A stretch of DNA of 64,000 nucleotides from Heracleum sosnowskyi (taxonomy: Eukaryota > Streptophyta > Magnoliopsida > Apiales > Apiaceae), in the NCBI GenBank assembly GCA_030848705.1, contig JAUIZM010000012.1:7256679-7320678 (forward strand), given 5' to 3'. The translations under genes and the position numbers were made by a program. Of the stretch, positions 1-11,956 are shown piece by piece. Each line of letters opens with the position of its first letter. Position 1 is the stretch's first letter. Below the pieces are notes generated by a model. The model saw nothing but the letters and a program-made list of their open reading frames with translations, ran no database searches and had not been told where the DNA came from.

Positions 1-3000
1 TATAACAGTATGTTAATTCCAACCAGTCACATGCCAATATTGTCTTGCTGGTATTTTGGACCTTTAATGATTACATGTTACACATAAAAACTTGATCTTT
101 TGCCCTTCAGAAATATTAACTTTATATTGATTGAAAGATTTGAGCCTTTATGTGAGTATTTAGTGAAACGCTATGTGTGTACAAATGTGAAATCAAGAAC
201 AGGGCCCAGGGGTTCTCTGGGGGTCAGTACTGCCCTCTAATTATTTTTTTGAAACGCATCTCTGAATTTTTAACAAGTACCTAGTGTTATCAATGTTAAC
301 CAGATTTCATGTAGTAAAGATGGTTTTAAGGAAGTTAATTCACACAACACCTGGGTTCAAAAGTCCCTACAACCTCTTAATTTACTTGTCCTTGCACCTT
401 TGAATGCCTCAGATAAATTTTGTTATGTTCTAGAAATTAGTATTCATTTCTGACCATGTGAGCATAAAACTTTGATTAGATTCAAAGAAATTAGTTAAGA
501 ATGGAGATGGACAAATATGTATCGAAAAGGGTAAGAGAAAAACAGAAGTGATGACTCGAACTATAAAGTTCAAAATCAAGGAAACAGTTTCCTAGAACAT
601 TGTAAATTAATCACTGAGACACTGACAGGGTAAATTATTTGGATAATTAATTTAAGACCAACCTGAACAGGGTTGAGGGTTTACTGAGTTCAGAATTTCA
701 TGGTAATATCTAAACTAAAAAGTAACTAAGAAAGCCTGTTTCATATGCTTTAACATTTTCTACATTTTCTGATAGGTAGATGAGTGGTGGATGATCAACG
801 GTACTTGAAGCTCTCTTCAAAACTTCGATAAGAGTGCTGATCTTAATATCTCATAATTGAGGAACCTAAGCAGCTAATTCTACTGTGTCCACTAGATAGT
901 TTAATCCTTGTTGGGGGTTGTCCACAACTCCCTCTTCTTGTTTCCTTTCAACAGTTTAATGCATGACTGAGTTTTTGCTCTTTAAGAATACACTAAGCAT
1001 GTACTTAGTGCAGTGCACTGCGGTTACAACCATTAATAAATATAAGATGTAGTTTGAGAAGGATAAAGTATTGGCATGACTAATAATCTCATAACTGAGA
1101 TAGGAATGCTGATCTTAATATGTCACAATTGAGGAACCTAGGCAGCTAATCTATAACCTTAAAATCCTTATTGGGGATTGTCCACGACTCCCTCTTTTTT
1201 TTTCCTTTCAAAAGTTTAATGCATGACTGAGTATTTTCTCTTTAAGCATACACTAAGCACTTACTTACTGCAGTAACAACCATTAATAAATATAAGATGT
1301 ACTTTGAGAAGGATCAAAGTATTGGCATGACTTCAGACAGTGCCAAGACAAGAAATATACAGCTATATATATAAACTTTCTTTGAAAAGATTAAACCAGT
1401 AGAAAATATGATTCCTGCCAGTGCTAATAAATGAACCTAGCCAGATAACTACATAGATATATCTATATCTGTACATGTATATATATAGAGAGAGAGTTTA
1501 TAGTATATTCCTTGTGTTAATTTGATTTCTCCTTTATAGAGAAATAAATTCCAAGAATACACTGCAGTTTTCCATAGCATGGGGGGAAAGACCTACACAG
1601 CCCAAGCACACTGAAAAAGAAAATATTAGTGTAGGCTGAAGTTTGAAAGGAAAGAATCTATTACCATCATGTTCATGTGTGTGTGTTATAGTGGGGAAGA
1701 AAAACATGATTCGCCAAGTGCCTTTATCATAACATCTCTATTGTTGACAAGTGGCCTCAAAATGTCTAACTTACCACACAGATTGGCTAAATTAAAATTA
1801 ATGTTCATTTTTGGTATTACCAAGTACATTTGTTATTCTTGCCTTGGTATGGTTGAAGTGAATGAAATTGGCATGAAATGAGATGAATTTTGTATATCTT
1901 GTATATAATTATAGATTTCAGACATGTAATCATTTCATATCTATCAAATATCAATTGATCCAGAGGTCAAACTCACCAAATTGGGTTAGAATGCTCTGTT
2001 CTCCTTCCTACTATTTTGTTCACAAACCTCTTCATAGAAATTTGCACTCTTTCATTTTGTTACATTCTTCCCTCTTACATCCATCTCACTTCTTCGATTT
2101 TGTTCACAATATTTCATTTCATTCGTCCTAACAAACGGAGAACTAATTCAAGTAGTGAATAAATATATAATAGTAATACCTTAAAGACCAAATATTTTAA
2201 CTCTGCATTCATTTTTCACTGACTAAAGAGTTATTCCGCATTTACTTCCACCATATGAGATTGTCAGACTTTATGTAATGCCTCACATGAATTCAAAAAG
2301 AGTCCTAAATGGATTTGTATGTAATATTTTTCCTTTCTTTCTTTAATCATAATTATGATTTACAATTATGTTGTGTACATCACTGAGACCATGCTTAGTA
2401 CATCTAACGGCTATATGTGTAGAACACTTGTGTTTATCACTCTTTTCAAGATGGAGGTGGTATTCTATTGATTAGAAAACAGAAGGGGGACAATCTAATT
2501 GATAATGGTATAAGCCTCCTGGTTCGATGGTTCCAGTATTGTGGTAGTCGCTTGTTTTAACATCCCATTATTGGTATTTGCTCTTTACCTAGAATTTCGT
2601 CTCAGTCAGCAGGTTCAATCCCAGATCATTGTTTTGTATATTTGGCTTAATATTACTACTATCAAGGAGGTATAGTTACTGGCTATGGCTTGTTACATCA
2701 ATTACGCTCCCTATTTAATATGTTACAGTGAACCAGCATAGTATATCAATTCACAATAAAAAAGAAGCCAAAAAAGGGAACTATATTGAAACACAAAATC
2801 ATCCGAACCCTATCAAACTTGCAGGGCTACACAATTCATTATTCATTTCTCGACAGACACCGATGATCATGTAAAGAATTGCTAAAATTTGAAGCATAAC
2901 ATTTCGCATCAATTACTGTTACTTGCTTAATTACAATCAGGCTTAGTCATCAATATATTATAGAAGACATATCCTCATAAAGCTACATACAAACAAGCTA

Positions 3001-3287
3001 AAGAGCACACAGCTAGACAGCTAGACAGCTAGCCAACAGTGACCACACAAGTGATCCTGTGTATGCTTCTGATAGGCATTTAAACAGACTTGTCAAAACG
3101 CACGAGCAACCAAACTAATTATATCTGTACCAAATGCTAGTACAAGCTAATATTCCAATTTATCAAATTAAGGACGTTATATTTTTAGAATATCCGTGTT
3201 TCGAATTATCCCATACATTTCACAATAATGAGGTTTCGCAATAAGCAAATGTCAAAAACGATATCGTAATAAACATTTACGAACAAA
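1..3287. other. Non-coding, AT-rich stretch
   Basis: No convincing gene is visible on either strand. The longest open frames (1669-1881 and 1883-2131, plus) are under 85 codons, lack family motifs and look random. The only clear structure is a direct duplication at 835-1331, listed separately. I searched the minus strand here for a third exon of the COA5-like gene just to the right and found none. Confidence 0.6.
835..1331. repeat. Direct duplication, two copies of about 225-245 bp
   Basis: Copy A lies at about 835-1080 and copy B at about 1108-1331. Both run from TGCTGATCTTAATAT through GAGGAACCTA, TTTAATGCATGACTGAGT and CATTAATAAATATAAGATGT to TATTGGCATGAC. They differ by scattered substitutions and small indels, so the duplication is not recent. 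No coding sequence is seen in it. Confidence 0.8.
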
Positions 3288-3644
3288 TTATATGGGAAGG
3301 GGAGAGGGGGAGGGAGGGAGGAAGCATGCCTGGCCTCTCTTGCAATTGAAATAAGTTTCTCTTAAACCAACGCATTCGGAAGAAATACAAGGGATTTGCT
3401 CCTTGGCACAATCTCTAAATGGCCGATTCTCAACCTATTATACATACAATTAAAATAATGAATCAGAAAAATAAAGGAATCTATGTTGAATTAAAAATTG
3501 AATCAAAAAAAGTACTAAAACGGAATAATACATAAATAGATAAATAGAAAGAGGAAGGGGGGGAGAGTAGGATACACTAACGCAGTCGGATTCACTGAGG
3601 CACTTGACGAGTTCAGCGGCGAGTCCTTTACATGATTTGGCCAT
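3288..3644 (-). CDS. COA5/PET191-like cytochrome c oxidase assembly factor, twin CX9C protein
   Basis: Small mitochondrial intermembrane-space protein of the PET191/COA5 family, needed for assembly of cytochrome c oxidase. Exon 1 is 3644-3582 (21 codons, starting MAKSCKGL). The intron has donor gttagt and acceptor aatag. Exon 2 starts at 3434. Two CX9C pairs are visible: Cys5-Cys15 in exon 1, and the pair around VGLRETYFN in exon 2. These are the residues oxidised by the Mia40 import route. The intron is phase 0 and joins ...SDC to VENRP, as in plant homologues. The end is odd. Family members continue after KRGQ with a short basic tail, but here the frame reads into a Pro/Ser-rich stretch and stops at 3288-3290. 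Either the C terminus has diverged (69 aa in total), or a GC donor at 3329 (CAG|GCATGC) leads to a third exon that I could not find. Identity is firm; the 3' end is uncertain. Confidence 0.82.
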
Positions 3645-3699
3645 CCTTCCTTCTCCTGTCTTCCTGTTTTGCAAAAACCTTCCTGGTTTCACACTATTG

Positions 3700-6111
3700 T
3701 AGTTTGGCCTTGACCAGAAATGATTCTGCTCCTTTAACCAGAAAGTTAAAAAAATTAATGTACAACTGAATATACAAAATACCTATGTGCTTATTTGTAA
3801 TATACAACTAAGCACATAGATTACAAAATTAATGTGACCACCTGTATGCACACGCCTACAGTTAAAGCAAACCAGTTTCCCAAACAATGGCAGTTTCCAT
3901 GGTGTACGAATTTTAGGAGAATTTTACTGGGTTCTCTAACATTACTCAGACAAAATACATATAAGTTCGAATTTAAGGGGAGCAATTCCTTGATTACATG
4001 CACAAGTCTTTGCATAACACACTCATTATTGCCTTTTGGGCTATTCCATGGAGAGAGTATGCATTGTCCTACTTAAGTATATTATTTTCATAGTACAAAT
4101 ACAAACAGCCAGGAGGCTTCAGCAGAGTAGAGTGGCCGACTGCTAAGTCACTGTTACAAGTTGAATGGACGGAGACCTTTTAACAGCAGGCTGTGGCAGC
4201 AATCAGCATATTCTAGTTGCCGATACATAATAGAATCCAGTACCATTATTTATTGAAAAGTAATTAGATAAAATGTTACCCTCTTGATGTTTCCTCAAGT
4301 TGAGAACTTGACTATTCTCAGTTAATAGTAAGAACTTCTGCAATCACTGCATTTTTTACGAAACAATCATACACTATTGGCAGTACTCCGGCATACGAGA
4401 CTACCATTTCATTCCATTTCACCCAGCCTAGCTAAGATTATTAGTAGGACCGGACAGTTTGAAACTTCCGTCACTAGTCTCCAGTTCAACCTTCTCAGTT
4501 AAATGCAAGTGGAATCGAGACATTCAAAATATTTTCTTAACAGAAATTGTACAAATTTACAAGGTAGCCCACCTCATCGTCTGTTACACGGTAAATCTTA
4601 TGATGAAATAGAACAGCCCAATTCAGAACCACGAAAAAAAGTCGCCTAAAATTCTCCTAAAATATGCAACAAACACATGCACTCACAAAAACGAAAACGA
4701 TGCTCAAGTACATCAACTGGGAGAACACTACCAGAATCAGACCAGGTAATTATCATAGATTAGTAGATTACACACCATCAAATCAGTGCAGAGAATAGAT
4801 AGCTGCCATATATAAAATAATTTGACAGCCTAAAATTTACAATTTTACTTTTATTTTCTCATCCTGAATTAGATGACAATTTTCGATAACCCATCTTAAG
4901 TTCAATTTATAACATCATAGCAGTTTCTATGGAACTTCTAATTCATAAAATTCTGATAACCAAGAAGCTCAAAACAACTCTATCATTCCAGTTAAGCATA
5001 ACATTTACTACTTGAGCATTTAACTAAAAATATGAATCATGCGGGTGGTACGAACTTTAGTAAATGAGTTAAATTTGTTAACATTTTGTCCTAATTTCTT
5101 ACATATAAGGAACACCGAGGGTTTATATTAAGAGTTTGATGCTCCTAAGTACGTATTCACTAAGTTAGGTGAGACACAAAGAGTCTTTAGTGTGAATGCA
5201 TGAAAGATATGTTTGTAATTGTAGAGTTTAATCAAATAATTACAAATATGCCATTAAAATACATTACGTACTTAGGTAAGTCCCTTAAGTACGTACTTAG
5301 ACGCATTTTTCTTTCATATTAATATCATGAATAAAAAAAATTAAAACTTGAACATCCCATATAAGCATTACATCAAACAGTTTATGAGCATAGATAGCAT
5401 GGTGAATCTACGCACATGTATTACAAATCTAAGCACTAAAAAATACACGCATAAATGTCAATATTGAAATAATAGTAAATATGCAGACTCAAGTGTGCGT
5501 GTGTGTAGAGCAAATTACCTTAAAAAGAATGCACTTCAATTGATTTTTAATCGTTAAGGAGGAGACTCTGGAGAAAGAGACACCCTGAAAAAGAAAATCT
5601 ACTAGACTAGGCGATGTCAAAGATACCATTTTTTTTAATATTGGGAAATGAAAAATATTATTTTGAAAATTTTGGTCAAAAATATTAGTTTATTAGATAT
5701 TTGGAAAATGAGTATTATTATTACGTATATGAAAAATGGGTATCATATGTTTTTTCAAAAAAAAAATTGAAAAACGTCTGCATCATTGGTGTTATGCATT
5801 TGCCAAATGCGTATCGGGTCAAGTTTTTTTTTATTTTATTTTTTTGAAAAATATTTTTTAATTTTATTTATATGTAATACCCATTTTTGAAATGCGTAAT
5901 ATTGTTACCCAATTATGAAATACGTAATAGAGTGGTATTTTTGGTCAAAAAATTTAAAAATGATATTCTTGTCACTTAGTCTAAAAAAAGTAATATTTAT
6001 GTCATTGTTTCACTAATGAAGAACGGAGCTAGAAAGGGGTATAAGGGACCACAATGTTCTTCGTGAAACAAAATTTTAATTTTCACTTTTAAGATTTTTG
6101 AAAATATATTA
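3700..6111. other. Intergenic, no gene recognised
   Basis: AT-rich sequence between the COA5-like gene and the copia element. Open frames such as 3821-4015 (minus) and 3834-4076 (plus) overlap on opposite strands and carry no motif. Around 5575-5625 a short phrase (CACCCTGAAAAAGAAAA) recurs at 17109, on the far side of the copia element, suggesting a dispersed repeat. Palindromes built on AAGTACGTACTTAG lie at about 5148-5300. Confidence 0.5.
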
Positions 6112-6711
6112 TGTTGGAAAATATGGATGAATTATTGGGGAATTAATTGATTTGGTAAAATCAATTCCAGATTTAAATTCGGATTTTTTGTCAATGACGC
6201 GATTAATTAGTTTGATTAATTAATTAAGGAAATTTCCACCAACATAATTGTCACCGACGCAATTAATTAGCTTCACTAATTAATTAAGGAAATTGTCACT
6301 GATATAATTGATTAACGCGGTTAATTAATAATGGCAATTGTGTAGCGCACAAGTTTTTCTAGCCTATATATACTCGTGTAGATCATTAAAATTATTCATT
6401 CAAAACACATCTTTCTCTCACACATATCTCTGTTCTCTTCCTCCAATGATTGTTTCTTGTTCGTCTCAATCTCGCTAAGAGTGATGCTATTCAACAGCCT
6501 CACTGCAAACTGTTTTATCCTGGGAAAAAATTCGCTCGCACATATGGTGATGACTAATACGCTTTAAGAAGATAGTCACGCACCGGACTCGGTTTTGTTT
6601 CTTGTCTCCTACCTTTATTTATTTTTATTTGTTTACTGTTTATATACACCTTATCTGTTATTCATACACATTCATGTTGTTTTATGTACTAATATCACAG
6701 ATTGTCTAACA
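6112..6711 (+). repeat. 5' LTR of the decayed copia element
   Basis: 600 bp, TGTTGG...TCTAACA. It aligns with 15735 onward through shared blocks such as AATTAATTAAGGAAATT (repeated inside each LTR), TGTAGCGCACAAGTTTT, CCTATATATACT and TCTCGCTAAGAGTGA or its variant. The CCTATATATACT block around 6362-6373 is a plausible TATA region for the element's transcript. Confidence 0.88.
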
Positions 6712-6786
6712 ATCTTAAAGCGTACTATCTAATTAAATATGTGACTAATACATCTGCCTCTATTTGTTTTTTTGAGTAACAGGTCT

Positions 6787-7640
6787 ATGGAGAATTTTGA
6801 AATTGTAAACAATGGAAGTTCGGTTGGTCCCAACGCACAGGTTACACCTGATGGGGGTCACCAATTGCTGCCTAACCCTAACGCACAGGTTACACCTGAT
6901 GGGGGTCAGACATCGACTCGACACGTGTCTACGACACATGTGCCTTTGGGACACATTATCGTTGAACAGTTTAGTGTTCCATTTGGACAGACTATGTGAG
7001 GTTTCGGTTTTACTGGTGTGCAGACATCGGTAGTACATACACCTGTTATACCTGTAATGGCTACTGCACCTGCTATGCCGACGGTTCCTACTGTGACTAT
7101 TGCACATGCTGAGAAATCTGAGAAGTTCAATGGTACGAACTTCAAACGCTGGCAGTAAAAGATGTTGTTCTATCTGACCACGTTGCATCTTGATCGTTAT
7201 CTGAAAGAGGATGTACTGTTGCTCACTACTGAGAGTAACGTGCATGCTGTGTATGCAACTAATGCTTGGAAGCACGCCGACTATATCTGTCGGAACTATG
7301 TGTTTAATGGTTTGGCTAACTCGTTGTATAATGTGTATAGCTCGAAGCCAACAGCTAAGATCTTATGGGAATCACTTGACCATAAGTATAAAACCGAGGA
7401 CGTTGGGGCAAAGATGTGGATTGTTGGCCATTTTCTTGATTACAAGATGGTGGATTCCTAGACTGTGGCCAGTCAGGTGCAAGAACTACAGGTGATCATC
7501 CATGATATTCATGCTGAAGGGATGGTCATAAGTGAGTCTTTCCAAGTTGCTGCTGTGATTGAGAAGCTACCACCTGGTTGGAAAGATTTCAAGAACTAAC
7601 TTAAGCACAAGCGAAATGAATGTTACCAGAAAAGCCATAC
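6787..7640 (+). pseudogene. copia gag (UBN2-type) remnant
   Basis: Begins with ATG at 6787. It contains a 49-bp direct duplication (period 6830 to 6879), giving a repeated NAQVTPDGG. From about 7105 it has typical copia gag features: FNGTNFKRWQ, then a stop (TAA, about 7156), LTTLHLDRYL, then ALWESLDHKYKTEDVGAK-like sequence and FLDYKMVD. Several in-frame stops and frame changes interrupt it, so it is dead. The zinc-knuckle and protease parts are not found. Confidence 0.82.
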
Positions 7641-9127
7641 ATATTATAGCATGTATGTTGATGGATGTTGATCATAAATTGATCTTATTTAATGCTTGAT
7701 TGATATATATTTCTGAAAAGAATTTTTTTGTGAATATTTGTAACGTTCAAAAACCCAACGGGCTTTGTATTCAATGAGTACAGGTTAAGGGTCGACATGA
7801 AATTTATAATCTTCTGATTGGATTTATTCCTCTGGTAAATTATTTTATCTCGTGTTGGTGTCGGTCTGCTACGGCAGTGACACACGAGCCTGTTATGGTG
7901 ATCAATGTGATACCTAATACGGAATTGCGGTCAGCTATGTATGCTTAAATTTGGAGAAATCCATAATTTTGTTAACCCTAACACATCGATTGATCAAGAA
8001 TCACTGAATGTGGGTTTTGTTGGAAGTTTATGTTCTTTCTTGGGTCTTTTCTGGTTGTATCGGTGGATATGCCAGAATTATCGATTTTTGTGAACTAACT
8101 GAAATTTCAGAGAAATTCAGACGTTAAATTTTTCAGTGAAGAAAACATGAAAAGTTCTTAAAACATGACGTTAAAACCTGAAAGGTTTTTAACGATTGAT
8201 GACGAAACCAGCTCTAGTGAGAGATGGTGATAAGAAATGTGATTACTTTCTGAAGTGATGGTAATACATTGATTGTGTATACTCGTTAAAGAGTAAAAAT
8301 GAAGCTGTATAGAGAAGATTATATTTTATAAGCTATAGACCGAAAAACCACTTAATACGGAAATAAGATGGTAAATGATCACTTTGGTAGTGAATAATCA
8401 CTGGGTGAATTTTGTTCAGAACGAGAATATTCATGAGGTCATTGCATCTTACTCGCTTTATATAAATGAAGTAGTTGCAGGTTTGAGTTCTCTCTAATAT
8501 AGATGAGAAAAACAATTTTGATCAATTCAGACTATCACTAAATATGAGGATATTAGTCATGAAGATACTAATTATGTTTAAACTAGATACTATTGAAGGA
8601 AATACTCGAAATTCCTATTAATTCTGGAATGTAGTGAAACATTCTTCGTAATGCTAAAATTATGGGGGTATCTGGAAAAGAAAACTAAAGAATTTTCTAT
8701 GAATAATGGATTATGGTGGAACATTCTTGAAAATAATTAAAGTGTGGGGGTATCTTGAAGATGTCTTGATACCAATACCTATGAAGGTAAAAGAGGATTT
8801 AAAATCAATTAAGGTATTTTGGGTAGATATAGACTTAATTGCACGAAGATGGCCTGAGTTATAATTTTTTTGCACAGAAATGGTTTATCTATAATAATAG
8901 GCACCAGCATGACTCAACTATAAAATTTTAAACACCCGCATGACTTCCGTCAAAATATGTCAAACTGACGTTAAATCACAGGGGTAAATTCGGAAATGAG
9001 TAATTCAACAGATATTTTTATACAACAACTGTTGTATATATATATCCTTACATGTTTTGCCAAATTGAAAGATTGAAGAACAAAATTAAGTCACCACTCA
9101 TAGAAATAAACTGATATTACCGAAATC

Positions 9128-9406
9128 ATGGCATACAAATGCTATTGTGGGAATTGGGTTGTGGAGAGGACTGCTCGGACAGATGCAAATGCGGGTCGAA
9201 AATTTCTTGGATTTACTCTGGGTAGTCGTGGTTGTGGCTTTTTCAGGTGGGTTGATGGTTGCATAAGGTGCAGGTGTCTACAAGTTGAATTGGAGAATAT
9301 GAGGTTGCAAGCAAAAAAATGGAAGCTTTGTTTCTTCTTTGTAGTGTTCTTGTTTTTCATTTTTTTTGTCTGGAATGTACCTTCTGTTGAAGATGTTAAG
9401 GAATAA
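9128..9406 (+). CDS. GRF-type zinc-finger protein with coiled coil and C-terminal membrane helix (inside MULE)
   Basis: 92 codons from ATG to TAA, no intron needed. Residues about 5-40 fit the plant GRF zinc finger: CYCG near the N terminus, then NAGRKFLG and GCGFFRWVDG. Residues about 48-65 (LQVELENMRLQAKK) form a short heptad region, and about 68-86 form a strongly hydrophobic segment rich in Phe and Val, likely a tail anchor. This GRF plus coiled coil plus membrane helix layout is common in plant genomes; its function is unknown. One zinc ligand looks lost: the Cys expected just after GRKFxG is Phe here (FLGF). The frame lies between the TIR and the MSI1 pieces. It may be cargo captured by the MULE or a gene family spread by it, and expression is uncertain. 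Confidence 0.7.
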   Translation: MAYKCYCGNWVVERTARTDANAGRKFLGFTLGSRGCGFFRWVDGCIRCRCLQVELENMRLQAKKWKLCFFFVVFLFFIFFVWNVPSVEDVKE

Positions 9407-9645
9407 GTTTACTGAATCATGTAATGGCATCATTGTAATGCGAGATGATGTTAGAGACTGATGGTGTGGGATCTCAGCAGGTACTAATGTGGCAAATTTT
9501 TTTTTTATTAAACATTTTGTTTCATTTAGATTCCTGTGATTTTAACATAAGAAAGACGATACATATTGATTGATGCAAGGGGTGGTTCTAGTTGCCAGGT
9601 GCTACAAATACAGTGAATAATTTCTTTAAATTTTGTTCTGGACAG

Positions 9646-10606
9646 AATTGATGAACATCAAACACCAGAGGATGCTGAAGATGGCCCTCCAGAGCTGTTG
9701 TTCATACATGGTGGTCACACAAGCAAGATTTCAATATATAAACAGACTCACCTCTTTTTACGCTAGTTATATCTACTTCACTATCAGTTTGTTTAGCCAA
9801 AAATCCAACTGAATAGTAATCATTTCATCGAGATCCTCATTTGGCCCCACATCATCTGTTTTTTTCTTTTATGAACAAGGTGTACATGAAGAAATAATAG
9901 ACCAAAGGAAAACCCTAGAAGGTGTTTGAATGTTTTAGTTAAGAGAGAAAGATAAGAAGTCTGTGTTTTAGTACTGTTTCCGTCATCCTTGTTATAAGAT
10001 GGCAACAACACAAAATAAAAAATGCATGAAGAGATGTTAGTTTATTAGTAACAATTCTAATGCCACCTATGCATATGTAGACTAGTCTAAATTGTTATCC
10101 AAATGTATCTATCATATTGTCATGGAGTAAGAAGAGTGAGAAATATCAATTGTTTTCTTAGATGCTTTTTTTTCCCTAATTTAGATATTTGGTACTGGAA
10201 GAAGGAAAGACTGGGGTACTATTCAGGGAAAACTCACGAAGTCTCAGTTGCAACAAAAGCACGTAAATGTTAATGTGCTTTGTCCTTAGTGCAACCAAGA
10301 CTCATAAACTATTGCTCATATCTTATTAAATTGTTCCTTTGCCAGTGAGTGTTGGAGTTCTATGAGGGGAAGCAACAGTACAGGTCTTCATGATTCATTT
10401 ACTGATTGGTTTTCATTTACATACGATAGTTGGGATATGGATTCGAGACGAAGTGCAACTAGTTTTCGTGGAACCCATGTAAACCTTGGGTGATTGCAAG
10501 TGTCGCCGAAGATAACATACTTTAAATATGGCAGATGGAGGAGAACATCTACCACGATGAAGATGATCTACCTGGTGATGACTTGGCAAAAGCCTCTGTT
10601 GGATAA
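9646..10606 (+). pseudogene. Captured 3' exons of an MSI1/RBBP4-like WD40 gene
   Basis: Two blocks encode the C terminus of a plant MSI1-type histone-binding WD40 protein. Block 1 (9646-9733) follows an intron-like acceptor (TTCTGGACAG) and reads DEHQTPEDAEDGPPELLF and then HGGHTSKIS. Block 2 (10463-10606) reads FSWNPCKPWV, ASVAEDN, then IWQMEENIYHDEDDLPG, ending with the gene's natural stop. In the intact family the two blocks are adjacent in the protein, so the 730 bp between them is the captured intron or an insertion in it. Block 2 has an in-frame TAA at 10523-10525 where the family has Gln. Only about 75 of some 420 residues are present. It is a transduplicated fragment and not a working chromatin protein. 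Confidence 0.88.
10265..10370 (+). pseudogene. zf-RVT (zinc-binding in reverse transcriptase) fragment
   Basis: The translation reads NVLCP, stop, CNQDS, stop, TIAHILLNCSFASECW. This matches the CPxC...H...C...W spacing of the zf-RVT domain found downstream of plant LINE-type reverse transcriptases. Two stops lie inside about 35 codons. It sits where the MSI1 intron would be, so it is either a LINE remnant from the donor gene's intron or a second capture by the MULE. Confidence 0.6.
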
Positions 10607-11574
10607 GTTGTCCCCATTTAGATAGCTTTGTAAAACCCGAATATAAGATATTAGTCCTAAATTGTTGTGTTTACTTTGTCCTTAGTAGTTGTATTACAAT
10701 AATTATTTGCATGTATTAAAATTGTGTCTTTAAGATATCTTTTTGTTCTTCAATCTTTCAATTTGGCAAAACATGTAAGGATATATATATACAACAGTTG
10801 CGGTATAAAAATAGCCGTTGAATTACTCATTTCCGAATTTACCCCTGTGATTTAACGTCCGTTTGACATATTTTGACGGAAGTCATGCGGGTGTTTAAAA
10901 ATTTATATTTGAGTCATGCGGGTGCCTATAATTATAGATAAGCCATTTCTGTGCAAAAAAATTATAACTCAGGCCATCTTCGTGCAATTAAGTCATAGAT
11001 ATATAGACAATGATTGAGTCTAACGAAAATGAATCTAATTTATGAGATTCATTAGGATGCAATTACGGAATCTAGGAATACTTCTATGGTGAACTAGTAT
11101 TTCCTTGTAGATCTGTAATTAAAATTTATCCGAATAAACCTATGAGTTATTGGATGATATGTGAGGCTGAACCTAAACATAGCAAAGATTTGGAAAATTT
11201 GTTAGTAAAAAAAATGTTCGAAAATTTTCTTAAATGTAGGCCTCAAAGCTTGAGAAAAGCTACGAGAATTCTCTGATGACCCTACGGGAAAAAGGATATC
11301 AATAGAGAAATTGACAAGAGGTAAGAAGTCAATGAGTCAAGATTTCTAACACGTATGTTAAAAAATGGACTGTGACACCTTTCAAATAAATATGATCTCT
11401 CCATGTCCTTTGTGGGGGAAAAGGATGTTAAGAAATAGAGAGAACTGATTCTATGTGACAGAATCGTGTTTAATTATATATGGATCTTCTAGCGAGATAG
11501 ATGCCATTGGGGTCCAAATGAATTTTCAAATTAGAAAATAAATATATGGTTCAAAGAAAAGTAAAAGGCCAGAA

Positions 11575-11660
11575 TGATAATTAGAGATTATAGTCAAAGT
11601 CAGACTGATAATCAGAGATTATAGTCAAAGTCAGACTGATAATCAGATATTATAGTCAAA
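11575..11660 (+). repeat. Short tandem repeat, about 2.5 copies of 37 bp
   Basis: Three consecutive units of the form GATAATCAGAGATTATAG followed by TCAAAGTCAGACT, nearly identical. They lie in the decayed internal region of the copia element and have no coding role. Confidence 0.8.
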
Positions 11661-11901
11661 AGTGAAGACCTAACTTACTTTATGATATGTTCTTGAGTTA
11701 TGAGAATACGGTTCATCAAGATGATACTTAAATTGTCGGCATTGCGAAATTTAAAGTACATCAATGAACGTTGAAACAATCTTTCGAAATAGATATTTAG
11801 AGAAATCTACATGAACCTGAGGGTTTTTCTAGCTAAGGCAAGAGTAGAAAGTCAGCATTTCGGTCATTATGTTGATTGAAACAACATAGACATGAAAATT
11901 G

Positions 11902-11902
<1 letters not shown>

Positions 11903-11955
<53 letters not shown>

Positions 11956-11956
11956 G
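11903..11956 (+). repeat. Compound microsatellite (CA)n(TA)n
   Basis: About 14 CA units are followed directly by about 12 TA units. Minus-strand reading frames across it are artefacts of the repeat. Confidence 0.95.

Larger units (their letters stand above)
8832..10994 (+). mobile_element. Pack-MULE (non-autonomous Mutator-like element) carrying host gene pieces
   Basis: Long terminal inverted repeats of about 230 bp start GACTTAATTGCACGAAGATG on the left and match the reverse complement of the right end. The blocks CATGACTTCCGTCAAAATAT and AACATGTAAGGATATATATA recur inverted. Flanking 9-mers GTAGATATA (8823-8831) and ATAGATATA (10995-11003) match at 8 of 9 positions, as expected for a MULE. 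No transposase is present. The interior holds a GRF zinc-finger ORF, two MSI1-like exon pieces in order, and a decayed zf-RVT fragment between them. It is inserted into the older copia element. Confidence 0.9.

Noticed and set aside
9820..10011. 63-codon minus-strand ORF inside the MULE
   Set aside because: Lies in the presumed MSI1 intron, antisense, with no motif.
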